Source: JAKVBH01 sp049800955 (lineage in GTDB: Bacteria > Pseudomonadota > Alphaproteobacteria > Rhodobacterales > Rhodobacteraceae). Taken from it: a DNA stretch of 64,000 bases. This document shows, in pieces, positions 41,911 through 50,563 of the stretch (within the stretch, counting starts at the first letter, position 1; the number at the start of each line of letters is the position of its first letter). Where the stretch lies: the NCBI RefSeq assembly GCF_049800955.1, contig NZ_JBNAGA010000003.1, forward strand, positions 124,001 to 188,000. Reading direction: 5' to 3'. The position numbers and the translations under genes are program-made. The notes below the pieces were generated by a model. That model searched no databases, was not told the origin of the DNA, and saw only the letters and a program-made list of their open reading frames with translations.

Positions 41911-44157
41911 TTACACTCCATTCGGCTGATTCCTGAAAAACTCCATCACCGAAGGACGCACGGATTGTTCTCCGCGGTGCCGGGCGGCATGAATGACCTG
42001 ACGCAGATCGTCAAGGTTCGTCCGCCTGAGCAGACTTTTGACCGGGCCAATGGAGGCCGGACGCATCGACAGCGTGCGCAGGCCGATGGCGGCAAAACAG
42101 GCGGCCTCAATCGGCCGGCCAGCATCTTCGCCGCAAAAGCTGAGAGGTGTTTCGGTCCGTACGCAGCGCTCGACGATTTGCTCGATAAAACTCAGGAAAG
42201 AGACGTTCAACGTGTCGTAGCGACGGCGCACGCGCTCATTCTCGCGATCGGCCGCAAAGAAGAATTGCTTGAGGTCATTGCCGCCAATCGAAAGAAACTC
42301 CACGTCCTGAAAGAATTTCTCGGGCGCGAAGGCAAGAGAGGGCGTCTCCAGCATGGCACCCACGCAGAGCCGTTCTGGCAGCACATGGCCCAGTTTCTTT
42401 TCGCGGGCGAGCGCTTTATCCACCTCGGCGCGGGCGGAGCGGAATTCCTCGTATTGCGCGACGAACGGAAACATGACCGTCAGCGGGCGGCCATCGGCGG
42501 CTCTGATCAGCGCCTGAAGCTGCATGCGCATGACGCCCGGTTTGTCGAGACCCACGCGGATCGCACGCCAGCCCAAGGCCGGGTTCGGCTCGTCTTGGGG
42601 TTTCATATAGGGCAAGACCTTGTCGGACCCGATGTCGAGCGTGCGAAACACGACACGTTTGCCTTGGGCCGCATCGATGACGCGTTTGTAGAGCGCGGCC
42701 AGCTCGGTCCGCTGGGGCATCTGGTTGCGCACGAGGAACTGCAACTCGGTGCGAAAGAGCCCCACGCCCTCGGCGCCTGAGCTCTGAAGTGAGGGAAGGT
42801 CGGCCATCAGGCCGGCATTCATGTGCAAGCCGATGGTCTTGCCGCAAGGGGTCAGCGCGGGCTTGTCGATCAGGGAGGTGTAGCGCTCCTGCGCTTTGGC
42901 CTGCATGGCCATCTTGTCCCGGAAGGCGCTGACAACGGTATCATCAGGGCGCAGGTGCACGATGCCCTGATCCCCATCGACCATGATGTGGTCCCCGTTG
43001 AGAGCCTCTGTCGCCACGCGCCCCGCGCGGATAACCAGCGGAATGGCGAGTGCGCGCGCAACAATGGCGGCATGCGAGCCAACGGAGCCTTCCTCCAGCA
43101 CGATGCCCTTGAGCGATCGGCCGTAGTCGAGCAATTCCGCAGGGCCGATGTTGCGCGCAATCAGGATCGGATTATCAGGCATGTCAGCGCCGGTTTGGGC
43201 GCCTTGTCCCGTGAGGATGCGCAAAAGGCGGTTGGACAGATCGTCCAGATCGCTCAAACGCTCGCGCAGATAGCTGTCGGAGGCCTGTGCCATGCGCGTG
43301 CGCGCGATGCTTTGTTCTTTCTCGACAGCGGCCTCGGCGGAGAGGCCCGCGCCGATATCTTCTTGCATGCGCCGCATCCAACCCTTGGAATTGGCGAACA
43401 TACGATAGGCCTCAAGGACTTGAATTTGCTCGGAATCCCGAGCCCCTGCCAGCATTTGATCCACGCTGACGCGGAGTTGATCGACCGCCTCTTCCAGCCG
43501 CTCCACTTCCCGTGCCGGATCATCGGCAACCACATTGGTCACCACCACGCGGGGCTCGTGCAGCCAGACATGGCCCTCGGCGGCGCCTTCCTGCGCAGTG
43601 ACGCCGCGGATCAGAAACGGCTGGGTATGGCGCGCTTTGAGGGCAGCGCCCTCGCCGGTAAAGGCGCCAAGCTCTGTCATCTCCGCCAAAACCATGGCCA
43701 CGACTTCGAGCGCATAGACCTCGTCGGCGGAAAACTCACGCGCTTGCTTGGATTGGACCACCAGAACGCCAAGCGCTTCGCCCAGCCGCTGGATCGGGAT
43801 GCCGCAGAAGCTGGAGAAAATCTCCTCGCCTGTCTCGGGCATGTAGCGGAAGCCGCGCTCCGAGGGAGCATCTGCCGTATTCACGATACGACCGGATTTG
43901 CCCACGCGCCCGACGAGACCCTCGCCCAGTTTCATACGGGTCTGGTGCACCGCGTCGGGATTGAGGCCTTCGGTTGCACAAAGCTCCAGCGTTTCCTCAT
44001 CGCGAAAAAGATAGATGGAGCACACTTCCGTGCGCATGGATTCAGCGATCAACTGTGTGATGTGATCGAGCCGTTCCTGCCCGGCCGCTTCGCGCGCCAT
44101 GGCATCACGCAGTCGTCCCAGAAGCTTTCGGCTTTCGCTTTCAGCGGTCTCTACCAT
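41911..44157 (-). CDS. ptsP: Nitrogen-PTS enzyme I (PtsP)
   Basis: 748 residues. An N-terminal GAF domain (about 20-165) is followed by the PEP-utilising enzyme domain with active-site His362 in GSHAAIVARALAIP and the TIM barrel with VFRTLDIGSDK, GWRAIRVGLD and the catalytic Cys in SFCGEDAGRP. It starts the phosphate chain to NPr and EIIA-Ntr, which reports carbon/nitrogen balance. It follows a terminator and is the upstream partner of the PatB/MalY gene. Normal length for alphaproteobacterial PtsP. Confidence 0.93.
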   Translation of the reverse strand: MVETAESESRKLLGRLRDAMAREAAGQERLDHITQLIAESMRTEVCSIYLFRDEETLELCATEGLNPDAVHQTRMKLGEGLVGRVGKSGRIVNTADAPSERGFRYMPETGEEIFSSFCGIPIQRLGEALGVLVVQSKQAREFSADEVYALEVVAMVLAEMTELGAFTGEGAALKARHTQPFLIRGVTAQEGAAEGHVWLHEPRVVVTNVVADDPAREVERLEEAVDQLRVSVDQMLAGARDSEQIQVLEAYRMFANSKGWMRRMQEDIGAGLSAEAAVEKEQSIARTRMAQASDSYLRERLSDLDDLSNRLLRILTGQGAQTGADMPDNPILIARNIGPAELLDYGRSLKGIVLEEGSVGSHAAIVARALAIPLVIRAGRVATEALNGDHIMVDGDQGIVHLRPDDTVVSAFRDKMAMQAKAQERYTSLIDKPALTPCGKTIGLHMNAGLMADLPSLQSSGAEGVGLFRTELQFLVRNQMPQRTELAALYKRVIDAAQGKRVVFRTLDIGSDKVLPYMKPQDEPNPALGWRAIRVGLDKPGVMRMQLQALIRAADGRPLTVMFPFVAQYEEFRSARAEVDKALAREKKLGHVLPERLCVGAMLETPSLAFAPEKFFQDVEFLSIGGNDLKQFFFAADRENERVRRRYDTLNVSFLSFIEQIVERCVRTETPLSFCGEDAGRPIEAACFAAIGLRTLSMRPASIGPVKSLLRRTNLDDLRQVIHAARHRGEQSVRPSVMEFFRNQPNGV

Positions 44158-44290
44158 GCTTGGCCTGTCTCCTCGTGCGGCCCCATTCAGGGGGGCTGCT
44201 TTCTCCTTTGGCGTGTATGGTTAGAGCATGTGGCGCTGCTGAGGAAAAGGACTGATCGACCGTGCCCCGGTCGCGCGGGCGGGCCGAGGC

Positions 44291-44326
44291 AAAAAAACGC
44301 CCCGCTGCGTTGTGGCACAGCGGGGC
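44291..44326 (-). terminator. Intrinsic terminator of the DUF1127 gene
   Basis: On the minus strand GCCCCGCTG and CAGCGGGGC form a perfect 9-bp stem around a 10-nt loop, followed by GTTTTTTT. It lies about 48 bp after the stop of the DUF1127 gene and before ptsP, making that gene a monocistronic unit. Confidence 0.85.
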
Positions 44327-44373
44327 AGGGTGCGAGGAAGACGTCGCACCAGTATGACCGGGGAGTACGTCGG

Positions 44374-44598
44374 TCAGACTTTCGGCAAGTCCCAGAAAGG
44401 GCGCTTTGATTCTTCATCCGCCTCATGGCGGGTCAATCCAATGTCGCGCAACGCTGCATCATCCAGTTTTGCCAGAGACTGACGTTGGCGCAGCAGGCCT
44501 GCGTAGTTGGACAGGATGGCCCAGAGACCAGCGCGATGGCCTTGTGTTTGAGCAGCTTTGGCAACGGGGAAATCGTGGGATGCTGTTGTGAAGGCCAT
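44374..44598 (-). CDS. DUF1127 small arginine-rich protein
   Basis: 74 residues from the ATG at 44598 (AAAGGAA at 9 bp). The core LAKLDDAALRDIGLTRHEADEE is the DUF1127 (YjiS-like) helix. Members are small, basic, stress-induced proteins; one in Rhodobacter is known as an RNA-binding partner of small RNAs. It has its own terminator and a perfect palindrome 73 bp upstream, so it is a separately regulated unit. The frame is open far upstream but carries no ribosome site there. Confidence 0.85.
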   Translation of the reverse strand: MAFTTASHDFPVAKAAQTQGHRAGLWAILSNYAGLLRQRQSLAKLDDAALRDIGLTRHEADEESKRPFWDLPKV

Positions 44599-44670
44599 TG
44601 TGAAATTCCTTTGTGTGATCAGGTGTTCGTGTTGTCTGACCTCACATTGCCTCTTTGCGCGGATGCGTTC

Positions 44671-44686
44671 TGTGAAGCGCTTCACA
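44671..44686. promoter_or_regulatory. 16-bp perfect palindrome upstream of the DUF1127 gene
   Basis: TGTGAAGCGCTTCACA is fully symmetric. The core TGAAGCGCTTCA fits the layout of LacI/GalR-family operators (central CG). It lies 73 bp upstream of the DUF1127 start and 152 bp before the divergent gene at 44838. No regulator gene is adjacent. Confidence 0.6.
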
Positions 44687-44837
44687 TAGTTTGATGTTTT
44701 TGGGAAAAAATTCCCCTTGGCGCGCAAGAACGTGTGTTTCTTGAGGTTTATGCCTCGGAAATGTCGCGAATTTCCCGTGCGTTTGCTGCAATCCAAGTTT
44801 TGAATTTGCTCGACTATGTGTGTGTGTGGACTGGCAA

Positions 44838-45284
44838 ATGGGCCTACTTGAGAAGGAATTGGTGTACCCTGGGTCTCAGGCCTCGGCGCCCGATATCTTC
44901 GTCATGGCAAAGGCCTATCGGAACGCAGCTCAGGCGCTGCTCCGCTCAGGGCTTGCAAGCTCGGGCGCTGATGGAGCCCCTGTTCGCATGTGTTGTTTGC
45001 ATTCTGTCGAGCTTTGCCTGAATGCCTATCTGAGACACAAGGGCGTCTCCGCAGGGCAGATCCGCGCGCGTTTGCACAATGTGTTTGATCCTGAGTTCGC
45101 GCATGATCTCAGGCTGCGCAAGAAAACGGCGCGACACTTGCTCTGTGTCTCGACATCGCGCGAATACCTGATGACGCGCTATGCGCCTGAGCGGCTTGCA
45201 GACATGTCTCAGATGAACCGGATGACGGCCACGGCTGAAGAGGTCTTGAAAAAGACCGGCAAACATCTGGGCATTGAAGCCTGA
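44838..45284 (+). CDS. HEPN-like hypothetical protein
   Basis: 148 residues, start uncertain (ATG at 44838; a GTG near 44859 has GAAGGAA in front). The layout, MAKAYRNAAQALLRSG, then LHSVELCLNAYLRHKG and RLHNVFDPEFAHDLRL, then a C-terminal helix with RYAPERLADMSQMNRM, is that of four-helix HEPN-type proteins, though the RX4-6H RNase motif is not clear to me. It is divergent from DUF1127 and convergent with the methyltransferase gene. HEPN proteins serve in toxin-antitoxin, defence and RNA turnover; none of this is shown here. Confidence 0.55.
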   Translation: MGLLEKELVYPGSQASAPDIFVMAKAYRNAAQALLRSGLASSGADGAPVRMCCLHSVELCLNAYLRHKGVSAGQIRARLHNVFDPEFAHDLRLRKKTARHLLCVSTSREYLMTRYAPERLADMSQMNRMTATAEEVLKKTGKHLGIEA

Positions 45285-45386
45285 TCTTAACTCGTTTGCG
45301 CGCGCATCGCTTGGTTGCCTGTCCTGCTCCGAGGCTCTGACATAGGGATGGCAGAACATCCGCTGCTTGGGACGTCTTGGTGGGCG

Positions 45387-46001
45387 TTAGACTTTTCGCG
45401 CCGCAGTGTAGACGCGCGGCGCTGTGCCGGGCTGGACGTAGGTGTCTTCGATCACGAAACCTGCCGCTTCAATAGCGGCCACAAGATCGGTTTGCGAGAA
45501 GCTGCGCACGAGGGGGGCTTTGCCGATCAGACGCATGGCCGGAATGATCCAGGGCAGAAACCACGCGCCATCTTTGAGAACAGCGGTCTTTGCAAAAAAG
45601 AGCCCGCCTGCGGGCAGCTTGCCGTGAATGCTGCGCAGAACGCTGTGTTTGTCGTCCACGAGATGCAGAAGGTTAAGCGCCAGGATCACGTCATGCGGGC
45701 CCTCGGGCAGACCTTCGGCAGGCGCCACCGAGAAGTGCAAGTGCGGCAGATTGGCGGCTGCGTGCTTGCGCTTGGCGATGTCAATCATATGTCCGGAGAT
45801 GTCTGTGGCGTGGTAGTGCGCCACATCTCCGGCCAGCTCCAGAGCGGTCGTGCCGGTGCCGCATCCCAGCTCAAGAACCCTGTGGGATGGTTTTAGCCGC
45901 GCGCGCATGCGCTCGCGCGTCTCGACATAGGCAGCCATATCCTCAATGGGATCGCGTGCGTATTTCTCAGCGACTTTATCCCAGAAGGCGACGCTCGTCA
46001 T
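45387..46001 (-). CDS. Class I SAM-dependent methyltransferase
   Basis: 204 residues. HRVLELGCGTGTTALELAG is the SAM-binding motif I, followed by ATDISGHMIDIAKRK (motif post I) and DVILALNLLHLVDDKH. The family is broad (UbiE/Coq5-like); substrate unknown. The C-terminus may interact with a membrane partner, since KDGAWFLPWIIPAMRLIGKAP is hydrophobic. It starts 6 bp after the stop of lysC and is probably translated from the same message. Confidence 0.82.
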   Translation of the reverse strand: MTSVAFWDKVAEKYARDPIEDMAAYVETRERMRARLKPSHRVLELGCGTGTTALELAGDVAHYHATDISGHMIDIAKRKHAAANLPHLHFSVAPAEGLPEGPHDVILALNLLHLVDDKHSVLRSIHGKLPAGGLFFAKTAVLKDGAWFLPWIIPAMRLIGKAPLVRSFSQTDLVAAIEAAGFVIEDTYVQPGTAPRVYTAARKV

Positions 46002-46007
46002 TGAGCC

Positions 46008-47249
46008 TCAGCCCGCCGTTTTCTCTAGCTCAAAGGCATCATGCAGCGCCTGAACCGCCAGCTCCATGTACTTGCGATCGATCAGCACGGAGATCTTGAT
46101 CTCGGACGTGGTGATGACATTGATGTTGATGCCTTCATCCGAGAGCACCTGGAACATCTTGGCCGCAACGCCTGCATGGCTGCGCATGCCGATCCCCACG
46201 ACCGAGACTTTGGCCACGGCGGTGTCGGCCACGATATCGTGGAAGTTGATGTCGCCCGCGGATTTGGCGTCCAGCATGGCTTTCTCGGCACGGGCCACCT
46301 GATCGGTGGGGCAGGAGAAGGTCATGTCCGTGCGCCCTTCCTCCGAGATGTTTTGCACGATCATGTCGACATTCACGCCCGCTTCCGACAAAGGCCCGAA
46401 GATCGCGGCTGCGATCCCGGGGCGGTCGGCCACGGAAATGAGGGTCATCTTGGCTTCATCGCGGCTGTAGGCCACGCCGGAGACAACGTTGAGTTCCATG
46501 ATTTCCTCCTCATCGCAGACGAGCGTTCCGGCTTCGTCGCTTTGTTCTTCAAATGAACTGACAACCCGCAGCTTCACATTGTAGCGCATCGCCAATTCGA
46601 CAGAGCGGGTCTGCAGGACCTTGGCGCCCAGCGAGGCGAGCTCCAGCATCTCCTCGAATGCGATCTTGTCGAGCTTGCGGGCCTTTTCGCAGATGCGCGG
46701 GTCCGTGGTGTAGACGCCGTCGACATCGGTGTAGATATCGCAGCGCTCTGCCTCGAACGCGCCGGCAAAGGCCACTGCCGTGGTGTCGGAGCCGCCGCGG
46801 CCCAGCGTTGTGATGCGGCCTTCCTCGGAAATCCCCTGAAAGCCGGCCACAACGGCAACCCTCATGCCTTCGGCGAATTTGCCGTTGATGTTGTCCGTGG
46901 GGATCTCGGTGATCCGGGCGGAGGCGTGTTGCGAGGTGGTCTTGAGCGGTACTTGCCAGCCTTGCCAGGAGCGCGCGGGCACGTCCATTTCCTGCAAGGT
47001 CAGCGCCATAAGCCCCGCCGTCACATTCTCGCCGGACGACACAACCGCATCATATTCGCGCGCGTCATAGAGCGGCGATGTTTCGTTGACCCAGCCCACA
47101 AGCTCGTTTGTCTTGCCCGACATGGCGGAGACGATGACGATCACGTCATAGCCCTTGGCCACTTCGACGCCCACGCGTTTGGCCGCGCGGCGGATGCGGT
47201 CGAGATTGGCGACAGATGTGCCGCCGAACTTCATCACGAGAACAGGCAT
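46008..47249 (-). CDS. lysC: Aspartate kinase
   Basis: 413 residues. MPVLVMKFGGTSVANLDRI is the kinase start, GRGGSDTTAVAFAGAF binds ATP/aspartate, and two ACT domains (RPGIAAAIFGPLSEAGVNVDM and RSHAGVAAKMFQVLSDEGIN) give lysine/threonine feedback control. It makes aspartyl phosphate for lysine, threonine, methionine and diaminopimelate. Full length, no fused homoserine dehydrogenase. Other alphaproteobacteria often have ptsP directly after lysC; here four genes or sites intervene. Confidence 0.95.
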   Translation of the reverse strand: MPVLVMKFGGTSVANLDRIRRAAKRVGVEVAKGYDVIVIVSAMSGKTNELVGWVNETSPLYDAREYDAVVSSGENVTAGLMALTLQEMDVPARSWQGWQVPLKTTSQHASARITEIPTDNINGKFAEGMRVAVVAGFQGISEEGRITTLGRGGSDTTAVAFAGAFEAERCDIYTDVDGVYTTDPRICEKARKLDKIAFEEMLELASLGAKVLQTRSVELAMRYNVKLRVVSSFEEQSDEAGTLVCDEEEIMELNVVSGVAYSRDEAKMTLISVADRPGIAAAIFGPLSEAGVNVDMIVQNISEEGRTDMTFSCPTDQVARAEKAMLDAKSAGDINFHDIVADTAVAKVSVVGIGMRSHAGVAAKMFQVLSDEGININVITTSEIKISVLIDRKYMELAVQALHDAFELEKTAG

Positions 47250-47340
47250 GGGCCCCTCACTGGATCACTTCGCGCGCGGTGTAGTGGGCGCGCGCATCAG
47301 ACGCAAGGTGCGCCCTGTCGCAGGCGCCGCGCGCGCGTGC

Positions 47341-48291
47341 TCAGGCGTTGGCCAGTTTTTCTTCCCGCGCCGCGCTCAATCGCGCGAAGTCATCCCCCGC
47401 ATGGTAAGACGAGCGCGTCAGTGGCGTGGCCGAGACCATCAGGAAGCCCTTGCCAAAGGCGGCTTTCTCGTAGGCCTTGAACTCATCAGGATGCACGAAG
47501 CGATCTACCGCATGGTGTTTGGGCGTCGGCTGAAGATATTGCCCGATGGTCAGGAAATCGATGTCTGCGGCGCGCATATCATCCATGACCTGCATCACCC
47601 CCTGACGGTCCTCGCCAAGGCCCACCATAATCCCGGATTTCGTGAAGATCGACGGATCGAGCTCCTTGACCCGTTGCAACAGGCGCAGCGAATGGAAATA
47701 GCGCGCGCCAGGGCGCACTTCGGGGTAGAGACCCGGTACGGTTTCGAGGTTGTGATTGAACACGTCAGGCTTGGCGTCCACGACAACTTCGAGCGCCTCG
47801 GGTCCGCATTTGATGAAATCCGGTGTCAGGATTTCGATGGTCGTCTTGGGCGAGCGATGCCGGATGGCGCGGATGGTTTGCGCAAAATGCTCGGCGCCGC
47901 CGTCTTCCAGATCGTCCCGATCAACTGACGTGATCACCACATGGTTCAGCCCCAGTTTCTGGACGGCATCGGCCACGCGTCCGGGCTCAAAAGCATCAAG
48001 CGTCTGCGGCTTGCCTGTGGCGATGTTGCAGAAGGTGCAACCGCGGGTGCAAATCTCGCCCATGATCATCATGGTGGCGTGGCCCTGGTTCCAGCATTCC
48101 CCGGCGTTGGGGCAGCCCGCCTCTTCACACACCGTGACAAGGCGGTTCTCGCGCATGATGCGGTGGGTGTCCTCATAGCCCTTGCCCGTGGGCGCTTTTA
48201 CGCGAATCCAATGGGGCTTTTTCGGCTGGGGGTTATCCTTGCGATGCGCCTTCTCTGGATGGCGCTGTTCGGGCAATTTGAGGTCTCGCAT
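47341..48291 (-). CDS. lipA: Lipoyl synthase
   Basis: 316 residues from the ATG at 48291 (the frame is open 39 bp further). Both iron-sulfur motifs are present: CEEAGCPNAGEC near the N-terminus for the auxiliary cluster, and the radical-SAM CTRGCTFC. The serine ligand near the C-terminus (TRSSYHAGDDF) is also there. It inserts sulfur into octanoyl chains on lipoyl domains. Monocistronic as far as seen; the region upstream (48292-48470) holds no other gene. Confidence 0.95.
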   Translation of the reverse strand: MRDLKLPEQRHPEKAHRKDNPQPKKPHWIRVKAPTGKGYEDTHRIMRENRLVTVCEEAGCPNAGECWNQGHATMMIMGEICTRGCTFCNIATGKPQTLDAFEPGRVADAVQKLGLNHVVITSVDRDDLEDGGAEHFAQTIRAIRHRSPKTTIEILTPDFIKCGPEALEVVVDAKPDVFNHNLETVPGLYPEVRPGARYFHSLRLLQRVKELDPSIFTKSGIMVGLGEDRQGVMQVMDDMRAADIDFLTIGQYLQPTPKHHAVDRFVHPDEFKAYEKAAFGKGFLMVSATPLTRSSYHAGDDFARLSAAREEKLANA

Positions 48292-48470
48292 CGGTTTTTC
48301 CCCGCGAAGTGTCTGGTGTCGTTGCGTCATAACATACGTGTCTGCGGTGGGAATTGCGAGTTCCGCAAAGCTGTCATGCTGTCGCGCATCCCCATGTTAA
48401 CGAGTTTGCCCACCGCAGGCGCTTGTCTCAACCGCCGGGCCGAGAATAACCTTGCAATGTGGAGAAAGCG

Positions 48471-48629
48471 TCAACCAGAGTTGCGGGCGCGGGTCTCGAC
48501 GTCTTCCAGAGCCGCGCGGATGGCTTTGGCGCGGGAGACCGACAACAGGCACAGCGCGATGATCAAGCCCAGCGAGACGCCGTAAGCTGTGAGCACATAA
48601 AAGGCATAGGCTCCAAGATCCGGCATCAT
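48471..48629 (-). CDS. ccmD: Heme exporter protein CcmD
   Basis: 52 residues, one membrane helix (AYAFYVLTAYGVSLGLIIALCLL) followed by basic residues, the CcmD pattern. Start ATG at 48629 overlaps the ccmC stop by ATGA (an ATG at 48626 also fits). It joins CcmABC to CcmE in cytochrome c maturation. Too short to stand out by length; position after ccmC decides it. Confidence 0.87.
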   Translation of the reverse strand: MMPDLGAYAFYVLTAYGVSLGLIIALCLLSVSRAKAIRAALEDVETRARNSG

Positions 48630-49357
48630 GCCATCCTTTCGCGCGCAAGCAGGGCGCGCATGCGTCGCGCGCGAATTTCTGTCTGTGTGCGCACCAGAAC
48701 CAGAACAATGAAGAGCGCCACGAACCCGGCGAGCGTCACCACAAGGGGTAGCCAGAAGACGTCCGAGATATTCTCTTCCTTGTCGAGGCTGAGTGACGCA
48801 CCCTGATGCAGGCCCTGGTTCCAGAAAAGCACGGCATAGCGCGACAAGAGCGCAAAGACCGATCCGACGAGGCAAAGAACAGATGTCAAATCCGCGGCCG
48901 TGTCATCGTTTTCAATAGCGGACCACAGCGCGATGTAGCCCAGGTAAAACAGGAACAGCACGAGAAAGGACGTGAGCCGTGGGTCCCATTCCCACCATGT
49001 GCCCCACATCGGTTGGCCCCAGATCGCGCCTGTGAAGAGCCCGATCACGGTCATCACAGCGCCGATGGGCGCAGCAGCGCGTGCGGCCAGCGCCGAGACG
49101 TGGTGCCGTCGGATGATCCACACAAGCGATGTCACGAGCATCATCAGCCACGCATTGATTGCAATGAAGGCGGATGGCACGTGCACATAGATAATTTTGA
49201 CGGTGGATCCCTGCCGGAAATCATCGGGCGTGAAGAAAAATCCCCAAATCAGACCAACAGAAATCAGCCCGATTGCAATCACCCACAGCGCAGGGATCAC
49301 CTTGCTTGTGGTGTCGATGAATTTCTTAGGATTCGCGTATTCCCAAAGACTTGCCAT
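48626..49357 (-). CDS. ccmC: Heme exporter protein CcmC
   Basis: 243 residues, about six membrane segments. WGQPMWGTWWEWDPRLTS is the WWD heme-handling motif, and the flanking histidines are in VHVPSAF (about 61) and further on. CcmC passes heme to CcmE in the periplasm. It lies 55 bp after the SDR gene on the same strand. ccmA, ccmB and ccmG are not in the window. Confidence 0.93.
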   Translation of the reverse strand: MASLWEYANPKKFIDTTSKVIPALWVIAIGLISVGLIWGFFFTPDDFRQGSTVKIIYVHVPSAFIAINAWLMMLVTSLVWIIRRHHVSALAARAAAPIGAVMTVIGLFTGAIWGQPMWGTWWEWDPRLTSFLVLFLFYLGYIALWSAIENDDTAADLTSVLCLVGSVFALLSRYAVLFWNQGLHQGASLSLDKEENISDVFWLPLVVTLAGFVALFIVLVLVRTQTEIRARRMRALLARERMA

Positions 49358-49412
49358 GGCTCAGGTGTATTCCGCGCGGCTTACAAGCTCAATTGACAAT
49401 ATCGCGCAGGTC

Positions 49413-50060
49413 TCAATAGGCATGGTCTTCCCCGTCCCATGTGCGAAAACACCCGGTGGTCTCCATCGAAAGCGCCTGAAACTCGCGGGTTAGGCCCTTG
49501 GCTGAGGCATCGGCGGGGATGTTGGCCTCAGGCCCTCCCATATCTGTGGGGACCCAGCCGGGATGGTAGATACCAACGGCGATTCCGTCCGCTTTCAGGT
49601 CCGAGGCAAGGTTGCGCCCGATGTTGAGGGCGGCGGCTTTGGAGGCGCGGTAGATGTATGAGCCTCCCGGTGCGCGTGTATGGCTGGCCATCATGCTGGA
49701 GATGATGGCGATCTTTGCGCCCTTCGTGGCGCGCAGATGCGGCAGCAGCGATTGCACGGTCAGAAAAACACCTGTCACATTCACGGCAAAGGTATCGGCC
49801 CACATCTGCGCGGGAAATCCGGTCTCCAGCGGTGCGCCTTTGTCGAAATAGACGCCGGCATTGCAGACAAGCAGGTTCAGCGGCTTTCCATCCAGCGACG
49901 CGGCGAAGGCTGCCAGACTGTCGGTATCGGTGACATCAAGCGGCGCAAGTCCCGCCTGACCACCTCGCGCGGTCCCGGTCACGTCCCAGCCGTGAGAAGT
50001 GAACTCCGACACAAGTTGTGCGCCAATGCCGCGGTTGGCGCCTGTCACGACAGCATGCAT
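49413..50060 (-). CDS. Short-chain dehydrogenase/reductase
   Basis: 215 residues. TGANRGIGAQLV is the NAD(P)-binding motif, VCNAGVYFD the NNAG-like stretch, ISSMMAS the catalytic Ser region and YIYRASKAA the YxxxK pair. Substrate unknown, as usual for the family. The start is 11 bp after the stop of the DUF1178 gene on the same strand. Confidence 0.88.
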   Translation of the reverse strand: MHAVVTGANRGIGAQLVSEFTSHGWDVTGTARGGQAGLAPLDVTDTDSLAAFAASLDGKPLNLLVCNAGVYFDKGAPLETGFPAQMWADTFAVNVTGVFLTVQSLLPHLRATKGAKIAIISSMMASHTRAPGGSYIYRASKAAALNIGRNLASDLKADGIAVGIYHPGWVPTDMGGPEANIPADASAKGLTREFQALSMETTGCFRTWDGEDHAY

Positions 50061-50071
50061 GGGCCGTCTCC

Positions 50072-50491
50072 TCAGTTGGATTTGTTGGTGGGTCGGAAGG
50101 GCAGGGGTGCCACGGGCACACCCTCATCGATCAGCGCCTTGGCCTCATCAAGCTTGGCCTCGCCATAGATCGAGGTCTCGGGGGTCTCGCCCAAGTGCAT
50201 CTCACGGGCCTTTTTCGCAAAATCGCCACCCACGTATGTGGCGTTGTCCTCGACATGTTTTTTCATGGCGGCCAGCATCTGCTCTGGCGGTGACGCAGGC
50301 GTGCTCAGCGTGTCCGTCGTGTTGGACTTGAGCGCGACGCGAGGCGCCATTATGTCTTTGACCACATCGCTCGATCCGCAAATGGCGCAGGACAAATGAC
50401 CGGACTTCGCCAAAGCCTCATAGGCATCAGCGGACTGGAACCAGCTTTCAAACCGGTGGTCATCCTCACATTTCAACGCGTAGCGGATCAT
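50072..50491 (-). CDS. DUF1178 family protein
   Basis: 139 residues. MIRYALKCEDDHRFESWFQS and CAICGSSDVVKDIMAPRV contain the CxxC of the DUF1178 zinc-ribbon-like N-terminus, then a charged C-terminal tail. No function is assigned to the family. It is widespread in alphaproteobacteria. It follows the Nudix gene by 72 bp. Confidence 0.88.
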   Translation of the reverse strand: MIRYALKCEDDHRFESWFQSADAYEALAKSGHLSCAICGSSDVVKDIMAPRVALKSNTTDTLSTPASPPEQMLAAMKKHVEDNATYVGGDFAKKAREMHLGETPETSIYGEAKLDEAKALIDEGVPVAPLPFRPTNKSN

Positions 50492-50563
50492 GTTTGCGGC
50501 CCTGATTTCATGATCAGAGAAATATACGTCCCAGATGCAAGTTCAAGAGACAGGGGTTGCGGC

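Noticed and set aside
41077..42780. 567-codon open frame on the plus strand across patB/ptsP
   Set aside because: It is antisense to genes with clear motifs and shows no family resemblance or ribosome site. Long antisense frames are usual in DNA with such GC-rich third codon positions.
42823..44409. 528-codon plus-strand frame across ptsP
   Set aside because: Antisense shadow of ptsP, with histidine/arginine-rich, non-domain composition.
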